Assembly (NCBI GenBank): GCA_013824685.1
Contig: PNOG01000008.1
Coordinates: 105,455 to 154,840 of the forward strand
Reading direction: 5' to 3'
Length of the DNA: 49,386 nucleotides
DNA from: Coprothermobacter sp.
GTDB lineage: Bacteria > Caldisericota > Caldisericia > Cryosericales > Cryosericaceae
The notes beneath the pieces were generated by a model. It saw only the letters and a program-made list of their open reading frames with translations, had not been told where the DNA came from and searched no databases. Shown in pieces: positions 32,670 through 38,747 of this stretch. Both the position numbers and the translations under genes were made by a program. Every line of letters begins with the position of its first letter. Position 1 is the first letter of the stretch.

Positions 32670-33620
32670 CTAGAACACCCAGTTGAAGAGGTATCCCACG
32701 ACAATGATACCGAGTGCGACAATGCCAACAAAGGTTGCCAGGAGCCGCGGTTTCAGCACACGCCGCAGGATGATGATCTCCGGCAGCGACAACCCGACGA
32801 CAGCCATCATAAAGGCTATCGTCGTTCCCAGCGGCAACCCTTTTGCCCAGAGCGCCTGGACAATGGGAATGATGCCTTCGGAACTGGAATAGAGAGGGAT
32901 ACCGACAATGACCGCGATGAGGACGGCAAACGGGTTGTTCCTGCCCGCAACCCTTGCCAGCCAGGCCTCGGGCGCATACCCGTGGATGAACGCGCCGATA
33001 GCAATGCCTACTGCTACCCAAGGCGCTACCTTGCGGAAGATTTGGCGGACCGACGCCCAACTCGACTGCACACGTTCCCTGAGTGTCAAGACCTTCAGCG
33101 GTGCTACGCCACCCATCTGCATCTGATACACGTAGTCCTCGACCCAGCACTCAAGGTGCAGCCGGCCAATGATCCAACCAGATGTGACGGCAATGACCAG
33201 ACCCATGACCACATAGAGCAGCGCTACCTGGGCGCCAAATAGTCCCCAGAGCAGCACGACGCCCTGCGGCGTGATCATGGGGCTCGCCACGAGAAACGAC
33301 ATGGTCACGCCGAGTGGCACGCCAGATTCCAGGAAGCCAATGAACAGAGGAATCGAAGAACACGAGCAGAAAGGCGCGACCGCCCCCATCAGAGCTGCCA
33401 GCACATTGCTGAAAGCCTCGTTGCGGTGCATCAGAACACGTTTGATCCTCTCGGCCGGCAACCACGTCTGGACTAGCGAAATCACGAAGACGACCACCAC
33501 GAGCAGCAGGTAGATCTTGATAATGTCGTAGACGAAGAAGTGGACAGCCCCGCTCAGCAGCGTCCCCTGTGACATCCGAAGCACCACATATGTGAACCAG
33601 TCAGCAAAGTCTGTCAACAC
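32670..33620 (-). CDS. DUF318/ArsP-type permease
   Basis: A 316-residue membrane protein with about eight membrane segments and the signature PFCSCSSIPLFIGFLE (about 83-98), followed by SFLVASPMITPQGVVLLWG (about 108-126). This is the DUF318 family, which includes ArsP, an exporter of trivalent organoarsenicals, and many uncharacterised permeases that lie beside a small thioredoxin-like gene, as here. Start is GTG 33620 (TTG 33617 possible) after GGAGG. It is the last gene of the ars island. A hairpin terminator and an ArsR-like box lie just upstream, so its expression may be partly separate from trx and arsR. It is the only membrane protein of the island. Confidence 0.85.
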   Translation of the reverse strand: MLTDFADWFTYVVLRMSQGTLLSGAVHFFVYDIIKIYLLLVVVVFVISLVQTWLPAERIKRVLMHRNEAFSNVLAALMGAVAPFCSCSSIPLFIGFLESGVPLGVTMSFLVASPMITPQGVVLLWGLFGAQVALLYVVMGLVIAVTSGWIIGRLHLECWVEDYVYQMQMGGVAPLKVLTLRERVQSSWASVRQIFRKVAPWVAVGIAIGAFIHGYAPEAWLARVAGRNNPFAVLIAVIVGIPLYSSSEGIIPIVQALWAKGLPLGTTIAFMMAVVGLSLPEIIILRRVLKPRLLATFVGIVALGIIVVGYLFNWVF

Positions 33621-33631
33621 AACAACCTCCG

Positions 33632-33642
33632 TTGATATATTA
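33632..33642 (-). promoter_or_regulatory. ArsR-like box upstream of the permease
   Basis: The 11-bp string TTGATATATTA is identical to the one at 34290-34300 inside the arsR promoter, and in both cases TGAA follows within a few bases. It lies 11 bp upstream of the permease start, next to its ribosome binding site. Confidence 0.5.
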
Positions 33643-33647
33643 GCCTG

Positions 33648-33669
33648 AAAAAAACGGCGGTCTCCCGCC
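33648..33669 (-). terminator. Intrinsic terminator between thioredoxin-like gene and permease
   Basis: Leftward GGCGG-GAGA-CCGCC (complement of 33656-33669) is followed by G and seven T. It would stop or attenuate transcription before the permease gene. Confidence 0.7.
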
Positions 33670-33683
33670 CTCTCGTTGCCTTG

Positions 33684-33926
33684 TCAGGCGCCAGCGCCGA
33701 TGATGGCCTTCCCTGCTTCCTCGGGCGATAGCACCCTGCCAGTCGTGATGACCTTGCCGTCGATGACAAGTGCGGGCGTGGACATCACACCGTACGCCAT
33801 GATCTGCCGGATATCGGTCACGTCCACGACCTCGGCATCCTTGCCAAGCGTTTCCAGCGCCTTGCGGACGTTTGCTTCAAGTCCGTGGCAGCGCGCGCAG
33901 CCAGAACCCAGAATCTCGATACGCAT
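33684..33926 (-). CDS. Small thioredoxin-fold redox protein
   Basis: An 80-residue protein with the active-site motif GSGCARCHGLE, i.e. C10-x2-C13, and the cis-proline segment STPALVIDG (about 49-57). It belongs to the MTH895/TM0996-type 'redox-active disulfide protein 2' family, often encoded directly beside DUF318 permeases and ArsR regulators. It may reduce metalloid-thiol adducts or deliver the substrate to the permease. ATG 33926 follows GGAGGC. It starts 8 bp after the arsR stop. Confidence 0.88.
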   Translation of the reverse strand: MRIEILGSGCARCHGLEANVRKALETLGKDAEVVDVTDIRQIMAYGVMSTPALVIDGKVITTGRVLSPEEAGKAIIGAGA

Positions 33927-33934
33927 AATGCCTC

Positions 33935-34261
33935 CTATGGTTCGACTAGCTCGTCCAGAGCTTCGGTCAGCTGACGGATGCGTTCCTCGACTCGCGAGTA
34001 GTGCACGAACTGCCCTTCCTTGCGAGCGCTGACAAGCCCTGCCTCGCGCAGAACCCTCAAGTGATGCGAAACCAGGTTCTGCGGGATACCGAGCGAACGC
34101 TCAATCTCGCAGACACACTGTTCGCCACCACGTAACAGCCTGATGATCTTGATACGCTGGGGCTCCATGAGCACGGAGACGAGACGAGCTTTAGCCTCGC
34201 AGTCTGGACACCAGTTGGGGTTCGTGTCATGTGTTGCGCATGTCAACGAGCGTTGCGTCAT
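33935..34261 (-). CDS. arsR: ArsR-family metalloid-responsive repressor (second copy)
   Basis: A 108-residue winged-helix repressor. The ELCVCDL-type metal motif reads EQCVCEIE (C49, C51), the site through which As(III)/Sb(III) induce many ArsR proteins. The recognition helix follows (IPQNLVSHHLRVLREAGLV, about 59-77). Three extra N-terminal cysteines (C8, C18, C21) could add a second metal site. It starts at ATG 34261 and heads an arsR-thioredoxin-permease unit with its own promoter. It has diverged strongly from the other ArsR 3 kb away. Confidence 0.9.
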   Translation of the reverse strand: MTQRSLTCATHDTNPNWCPDCEAKARLVSVLMEPQRIKIIRLLRGGEQCVCEIERSLGIPQNLVSHHLRVLREAGLVSARKEGQFVHYSRVEERIRQLTEALDELVEP

Positions 34262-34294
34262 ATCTCAACCTCTATTAGTTCAATTGATATTGAT

Positions 34295-34322
34295 ATATTA
34301 TCTGAAGGTGTCGGATTGTCAA
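34295..34322 (-). promoter_or_regulatory. Promoter and probable operator of arsR-trx-permease
   Basis: Leftward TTGACA (complement of 34317-34322), 16 bp and TAATAT (complement of 34295-34300). The -10 overlaps the AT-rich box 34290-34300 shared with the permease upstream region, so ArsR binding there would block RNA polymerase. Confidence 0.7.
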
Positions 34323-34336
34323 GACACAACTACGAA

Positions 34337-34720
34337 TCAGCGTACCGTTCCGCCGTCTCCCGCGTTCTCGGCCAAGAGCTCACGGACCTTCGTGTAGAAC
34401 TTCTCGTTCGACATACCACCAAAGAATGACCACTTGCCGTTCAGTGCTGTCAGTGGCAGGGAGTATCCAGTTTCAACCAGTTGGCGAACTTGGTTGACCT
34501 GCGGGTCGCTGTCCTTGATGACATCAATGAACCTCAGCGAACACCGCTCCTTGATGTCGCTCGCATCGAGGGATGCCCTCAGACTGTCGAACATCTCACC
34601 CATCGTCTGCGTTGGCGCAGCGCCCGGGCCGCACCCGCCCCCGCCGCACCCGCACGACGAGGTCGCTGGAGCCTCGTCCCAGATTCCATAGACCTCGATC
34701 TCAACAGTAGTCTCTGCCAT
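34337..34720 (-). CDS. Cys-rich protein of the ars operon, unknown function
   Basis: A 127-residue protein whose residues 22-31 read SCGCGGGGCG (C23, C25, C30), a likely metal or metalloid site. A further cysteine, C60, follows. The C-terminal part (about 62-120) resembles a thioredoxin-like or ArsD-like fold: LPLTALNGKWSFFGGMSNEKF is similar to the 'value-of-target' strand region but has no CxxC. It starts where the arsA stop ends (TAATG), so it is translated from the same message as the two arsA genes. It may be a metalloid chaperone complementing ArsD; that is inference. Confidence 0.7.
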   Translation of the reverse strand: MAETTVEIEVYGIWDEAPATSSCGCGGGGCGPGAAPTQTMGEMFDSLRASLDASDIKERCSLRFIDVIKDSDPQVNQVRQLVETGYSLPLTALNGKWSFFGGMSNEKFYTKVRELLAENAGDGGTVR

Positions 34721-35625
34721 TATACAATCCCTCCAAATACGATTTTGTCCAGCATGTCAAGCTTGTCGATACCACGAATGTCACTATCCATCATGGGAAC
34801 CATGAGCAGTGCGGCCTCCGCGAAGCGTCTCCGCATGTCGTCCAAGTATCCCAGCTGCAGCCGTCTGCGCTTCTGGAAGAAGGGCGTCGTCGCCTGTTCC
34901 TCGGCAATCAGCAGGTTTGCTACCACGAGCTGCGTTGCCACACCGATTGCCGCCAACTCCTGAGATGCGCGGTACGCTTCAAGAATCGGGGTACTCTCGG
35001 GATACATGACGAAACTGAACGTCGTCAGCTCGGGATCCCGCATTGCGCTGACTGCTCGGTCGAACCGGTCTTTCTGCTGGCGGTCTCCTGCAGACATCGC
35101 TTCGGTGGCGCCAGTGGCCTTGAGCCTGATTTGCTCGCTCCAGTCGAGGGGAAGCTCGAGCAGTCTCAGGGTGTGCCCCGTCGGTGCCGTATCAAAGACG
35201 ATAACGTCGAATCCTGGGGTGCTCGACAGGTCAATGAAGCGCTGGAACGCTGCCATTTCTTCGGTGCAGGGAGAGGCCAGCTCCTCGGTCATCGTGCGAA
35301 TCGTGTCCTCGTCGAACTTTGCCCGCGCATCGTCGAGAATACCTTTCTTGTAGTCCTCAGTCGCTTGCTTCTGATCGATCTTGGCGGCAAACAACGCCGG
35401 GACGCCATCGATGGCTTCTACCTGATCCGTCACGTTCTTGCCAAGCACGCTGCCGGTATGTGCCGCGGGGTCCGTGGTGAGGAGCAGGGTCTGGTATCCT
35501 TGTCGGGCTGCGTGTACTGCAGTCAGGCATGCCATGGTCGTTTTGCCCACGCCGCCCTTGCCCGCAAAGAATACCTGTCGAGACCCCTTTGCACTTGGAC
35601 GCAACAAGCTCTCGATGTCAGCCAT
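34720..35625 (-). CDS. arsA: ArsA ATPase, half-size, equivalent to the C-terminal (A2) half
   Basis: A 301-residue ArsA/GET3-type ATPase: deviant Walker A GKGGVGKT (22-29), TTDPAAH switch region (50-56), SPCTEEMAAFQRF with C120, and DTAPTGHTLRLLELP. Only one of the two metalloid cysteines of a typical ArsA half is present: the position of E. coli ArsA C172 reads ATGATEAMS with none. Together with PESTPILEA and RGIDKLDML it matches the A2 half of fused ArsA, whose only metalloid cysteine is C422. ATG 35625 overlaps the previous arsA by 8 bp. It should pair with the upstream protein. Confidence 0.9.
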   Translation of the reverse strand: MADIESLLRPSAKGSRQVFFAGKGGVGKTTMACLTAVHAARQGYQTLLLTTDPAAHTGSVLGKNVTDQVEAIDGVPALFAAKIDQKQATEDYKKGILDDARAKFDEDTIRTMTEELASPCTEEMAAFQRFIDLSSTPGFDVIVFDTAPTGHTLRLLELPLDWSEQIRLKATGATEAMSAGDRQQKDRFDRAVSAMRDPELTTFSFVMYPESTPILEAYRASQELAAIGVATQLVVANLLIAEEQATTPFFQKRRRLQLGYLDDMRRRFAEAALLMVPMMDSDIRGIDKLDMLDKIVFGGIV

Positions 35626-36505
35626 TGCTCGTCCCTCCCTGAAACAGCATCGGAGCGACCCTGCGGAACATCGCCACTCCTTTGATCTCACTGTCGAGCA
35701 ACTCCATCGTCTGCACAGGTGTACCCGCATACAACTGCTTGGCACGCTCCAGGTATGTCAACTGCATGTCACGACGTTTCCGGAAGAAGGGATTCACGGT
35801 CTCAGCCTCGGGGATAAGCCCGTTTACGATGATGCTCGAGGTCCCTACGCCCAGAGCCGCGAGCTCGGCGACAGCGCGTGACGTTTCCTCGAGCGATGTC
35901 TGCTCTGCCTGCATTACGAAGATGAACCGTGTCCGGCTTGCATCACGGAGTCGCGCTACCGCGTCATCGTATTTCTTCTTGCTCTCCTGAATCAGGGCGA
36001 CGGGTCCCATGCATGTCTGACCGCTGCCTTGCGCGCTGTCCTTGATGTGCTTGCTCCACTCGATCGGAAGCTCCAGAAGCCGCAGCGTATGCCCCGTCGG
36101 CGCCGTATCAAAGATGATGACATCCCAACTGTCGTCCTCCATGAAATCGGTGAACTTGTCGAATGAGGCCATCTCCTCCGTACATGGGCCACTGAGCTGC
36201 TCTTCCACAACCTTCAGCATCTCTTCGTCAAAGAGATCGCGCATGGGAGCCAGTGACCGCTCCTTGTACTCGCGGGTGGCCTCGTCCGGGTCAATCTCCA
36301 TGGCCCATAGATTCGGGACGCCGGTGATAGGCGTCACATGGTGGCCTATGGGCTGCTCAAACACATCGGCCAGATTCGATGCCGGGTCTGTTGTGACAAT
36401 GAGCGTCTTCTTGCCGTTGTCCGCATAGTGAACCGCCGCTGTGCACGCCAGGGACGTCTTACCTACTCCGCCCTTGCCTGAGAAGAACACGTACTCAGGA
36501 CGCAT
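35618..36505 (-). CDS. arsA: ArsA ATPase, half-size, equivalent to the N-terminal (A1) half
   Basis: A 295-residue ArsA-type ATPase: GKGGVGKT (10-17), TTDPASN (38-44), SGPCTEEMASF with C108 and DTAPTGHTLRLLELP (133-147), then GQTCMGPVALI with C165. C108 and C165 fit E. coli ArsA C113 and C172, the two metalloid ligands of its A1 half. ArsA binds As(III)/Sb(III), hydrolyses ATP and energises ArsB. Its ATG overlaps arsD by 11 bp, and it overlaps the second arsA by 8 bp, so both ATPases should be made in equal amounts. A1 is encoded first, as in the fused protein. Confidence 0.92.
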   Translation of the reverse strand: MRPEYVFFSGKGGVGKTSLACTAAVHYADNGKKTLIVTTDPASNLADVFEQPIGHHVTPITGVPNLWAMEIDPDEATREYKERSLAPMRDLFDEEMLKVVEEQLSGPCTEEMASFDKFTDFMEDDSWDVIIFDTAPTGHTLRLLELPIEWSKHIKDSAQGSGQTCMGPVALIQESKKKYDDAVARLRDASRTRFIFVMQAEQTSLEETSRAVAELAALGVGTSSIIVNGLIPEAETVNPFFRKRRDMQLTYLERAKQLYAGTPVQTMELLDSEIKGVAMFRRVAPMLFQGGTSNG

Positions 36506-36815
36506 GCATTGCTCCGTCGAGTGCGGCTCTCAGCTCGCCATACGATGGATACTCCATGGTCTTGACAACCTTGCCGTCGACAGTGGTCACCGGAAGGATC
36601 TTCTTCCCGTTGCCTGTCACGAGCTTGTAGACGTCGGCATTGTCGCGGAACTTGAATGGCTGCTGATTGATCGCATACCGTTCGACGACGAGCCCAGGCT
36701 CCTCCCCTTGAAGACGTTTCAGGTCCTCATTGAGCCGAACGAGACGTTCGTCGACCGACGGCCCACACAGCCCGGTCGTACAACACATGGGTGGTTCATA
36801 GAACTCGATTTTCAA
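36495..36815 (-). CDS. arsD: ArsD metallochaperone
   Basis: A 106-residue protein with the ArsD signature MCCTTGLCGPSVD (C11, C12, C17), the cysteines that bind As(III)/Sb(III) and hand it to ArsA. The rest follows the thioredoxin-like ArsD fold (LPVTTVDGKVVKTMEYPS near 74-91). ArsD-ArsA gene adjacency is standard. Translation starts at TTG 36815, 5 nt after AAGGAGG. It has 11 bp of overlap with arsA. The additional C-terminal cysteine pairs of E. coli ArsD are absent. Confidence 0.93.
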   Translation of the reverse strand: MKIEFYEPPMCCTTGLCGPSVDERLVRLNEDLKRLQGEEPGLVVERYAINQQPFKFRDNADVYKLVTGNGKKILPVTTVDGKVVKTMEYPSYGELRAALDGAMHAS

Positions 36816-36857
36816 CGCAACCTCCTTGAAGGTAGATATGAAGCATTTCTACTAGTT

Positions 36858-37280
36858 TCACTTGTCTGTACTGGGTTTCCGGGAGCGTTGCCCAGCCCAC
36901 TGCAGTGCAACAGACGCTTTTTTGGAGCTGACTCCACAGACCAGCGTAGGTGCGTCTGCCAGGCGGCTCCGGTCGTCGGGGAACTGAGCATGAACCTGGT
37001 CCGTGAGAAGAGACACAAACTTGAGGATCTCGAGCGGCAGGTCCTCGCGAATTGCATACAGCGTCCAGTAGCTCCGCTTGGAGGTCGTCAAGAGTCCTGC
37101 CTCGAAAAGAACGCGCAAATGATCCGAGACGGTCGCCTGCGACAGACTCAAGGCAACTTTCAGCTCACAGACGCACAGAGCGCGCGCACCAAGGACACCG
37201 ACAATGCGCGCCCGTGTCTCGTCTCCCAGCGCCTTCGCAACCGAAATCCTGTCGATTGTCCTCGTGCTAGACATCTGCAT
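36858..37280 (-). CDS. arsR: ArsR-family metalloid-responsive repressor (first copy)
   Basis: A 140-residue winged-helix repressor with ALCVCELK (cysteines about 36 and 38) as the As(III)/Sb(III) site, and SLSQATVSDHLRVLFEAGLL as the DNA-reading helices. Residues from 105 on are an extra tail with one cysteine (LVCGVSS). Three in-frame ATGs lie within 13 bp; ATG 37280 is best spaced from GGAGA. It heads the arsR-arsD-arsA-arsA operon, and a palindrome lies over its promoter. Confidence 0.9.
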   Translation of the reverse strand: MQMSSTRTIDRISVAKALGDETRARIVGVLGARALCVCELKVALSLSQATVSDHLRVLFEAGLLTTSKRSYWTLYAIREDLPLEILKFVSLLTDQVHAQFPDDRSRLADAPTLVCGVSSKKASVALQWAGQRSRKPSTDK

Positions 37281-37292
37281 CGCCATTCTCCG

Positions 37293-37318
37293 ATTATATC
37301 GTTACAAACCGATATAAT
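37293..37318. promoter_or_regulatory. Probable ArsR operator (perfect inverted repeat)
   Basis: ATTATATCG (37293-37301) and CGATATAAT (37310-37318) form a 9-bp perfect inverted repeat with an 8-bp centre, just upstream of arsR and overlapping its -10 box. Form and place fit an ArsR/SmtB operator. Confidence 0.75.
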
Positions 37319-37343
37319 ATACGGCGATGCTCCAATGTGTCAA
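37316..37343 (-). promoter_or_regulatory. Promoter of the arsR-arsD-arsA-arsA operon
   Basis: Leftward consensus TTGACA (complement of 37338-37343), 16 bp and TATATT (complement of 37316-37321). The -10 overlaps the palindromic operator. Confidence 0.75.
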
Positions 37344-37627
37344 GAACGCGCCATCTTCTTCTTTCAGGGACGGGAGATCATGGAAGCTTTTCCTGTCTGT
37401 CTGAACCGATGACGAGCTAGTGCCAGGCAGGAGCCAGGTCTCCGGAATAGCCGCTGGCACAAACCATCCCGGGGAGTTGCAATATTCCGGAAAACGATGA
37501 CAATTGGGATAGAGTATTGTTGCACTTGGTGTCTGGTCCAGGGCACACATCTCTTGGACGCCCGGACAATCGGTCGACTCAATCCTCTTGGCTACATCGT
37601 TCTCTGGAACACGCAAGGGAGGCAAAG
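37344..37627. other. Intergenic stretch without recognised gene
   Basis: About 280 bp between the ars promoter and the small membrane-protein gene. It contains a loose inverted repeat (GTGCCAG 37420-37426 / CTGGCAC 37454-37460) but no ORF with a ribosome binding site and no clear promoter. Confidence 0.35.
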
Positions 37628-38002
37628 ATGATGAACCGTCCACGCACAGGAGTCACACTCACATGGATTGCACGCATTCTCATGATCGCATTTATCCTGT
37701 TCCTGACAATGTTTTCACTGGACGTGTTCGAGATGGAAGGGACGTTCCTCGAGAAGCTGGGTGGGTTCGTGATGCACTCCATCCCGTCGTTGATCCTCGT
37801 GGTGGTCCTGCTGGTCTCGTGGAGGAATCCGCTCCTCGGCGGCGTCCTGACTCTCGCGTCCGCCGCAGCGCTCATGCTGCGCTGGCGGCTATGGGAAATC
37901 CTGGAGTTCGCGACGATGATCCTGCCCCTGGTTGTTGTCGGGATCCTCTTCATCGCAGCCCATTTTGTGAGCAAGAAGCGGGTGCCGGGCTCTTCCTCCT
38001 AG
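37628..38002 (+). CDS. Small integral membrane protein, unknown function
   Basis: A 124-residue protein with four predicted membrane segments (about residues 12-31, 45-64, 68-85 and 96-115) and a short basic C-terminal tail. The motif-like stretch FLTMFSLDVFE between helices 1 and 2 and repeated hydrophobic helices are the only features. It resembles small uncharacterised four-helix membrane proteins found widely in anaerobes. ATG 37628 follows AGGGAGG by 4-5 nt; a second ATG directly follows. It stands alone between the ars island and a gene remnant. Confidence 0.75.
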   Translation: MMNRPRTGVTLTWIARILMIAFILFLTMFSLDVFEMEGTFLEKLGGFVMHSIPSLILVVVLLVSWRNPLLGGVLTLASAAALMLRWRLWEILEFATMILPLVVVGILFIAAHFVSKKRVPGSSS

Positions 38003-38011
38003 ACTCGCAAA

Positions 38012-38398
38012 TCAGAACGACTGCTGCTCGGTGCGCGCGATGATCTCCTCCTGCAGGCCGGGCGTCAGATCACAGAAGTAGTCACTGTAGCCGGCCACGC
38101 GTACGATGAGGTCACGGTACTTCTCCGGTTCGGCCTGAGCAGCGCGGAGCGTCGCAACGGTCACGACGTTGAACTGGATGTGATGGCCGCCCAGCGTGAA
38201 ATAGGAGCGGATCAGGTGCATGAGCGCGTCGAGTCCCACATCCCCTTCCACCAACTGTGGCGAGAACTTCTGGTTGAGCAGGGTCCCACCGGTGCGCACG
38301 TGGTCCAAACGAGCGGCTGACTGGATCACGGCGGTCGGACCTTTCCTGTCGACCCCCTGAACAGGCGAGATGCCATCCGACAGTGGCTGCCAGCAGGC
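38012..38398 (-). pseudogene. Glycyl radical enzyme remnant, C-terminal domain only
   Basis: About 128 codons encode the end of a PFL/diol-dehydratase-type glycyl radical enzyme: PLSDGISPVQGVDRKGPTAV, GGTLLNQKFSP, HIQFNVV and the radical loop VRVAGYSDYF, followed by DLTPGLQEEIIART at the C terminus. The radical glycine and surrounding residues are intact. The first 650 or so residues, with the active-site cysteine, are missing: homology stops abruptly near 38398, and no start codon with a ribosome binding site lies there. It is most simply a deletion remnant, though its size equals the stand-alone radical domain YfiD/GrcA. No activase gene is in the window. Confidence 0.8.
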
Positions 38399-38747
38399 AG
38401 TCGACGCCAAGGTAAAGGAGAAGGGAGGGGGATTCCTCAAACGCATGGCGGTCGCCGTCACCAGCGGGTTCACGCTGCACGAGCGGTACCTCACGATGGA
38501 CCCGGAAGCTGTGCTGACCGAGACGCCCGAGAACTGGTGGGTTGACGCCCCCGGCGTCTCGCAGGTCACGGTCACGCAGGGGCGCTGGGTCACGGACCAC
38601 GACAACCATCGATGGCAGAACGACCACCAGCTTGTCATCGTGACACAGCAGGGGAAGTTCTCCTACACGTTCAAACCATTAATGAACGCGGCGGACGCGG
38701 CCAATCTCCTTGCTCAGGTGTTCGGCGCGACAGTGATGTTGCGCTAG
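38370..38747 (+). CDS. Hypothetical protein, probably truncated at its N terminus
   Basis: A 125-codon frame opposite and convergent to GH5. Its first ten codons are the complement of the glycyl-radical-enzyme remnant, so its present start is accidental or newly acquired; the natural part seems to begin near 38400. The protein part is compositionally normal (SGFTLHERYLTMDPEAVLTE, then NWWVDAPGVSQVTVTQGR and a C-terminal helix DAANLLAQVFGA), probably a small alpha/beta domain, but no family is recognised. Its TAG shares a CTAG with the stop of the GH5 gene. The ATG at 38370 has only a weak upstream purine run. Confidence 0.5.
   Translation: MPSDSGCQQAVDAKVKEKGGGFLKRMAVAVTSGFTLHERYLTMDPEAVLTETPENWWVDAPGVSQVTVTQGRWVTDHDNHRWQNDHQLVIVTQQGKFSYTFKPLMNAADAANLLAQVFGATVMLR

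Noticed and set aside
38012-38638. Full 208-codon frame as an intact gene
   Set aside because: Its first 80 codons are antisense to a more coherent rightward frame, with Ser/Thr/Cys-rich shadow composition; only the last 125-130 codons are GRE-like.
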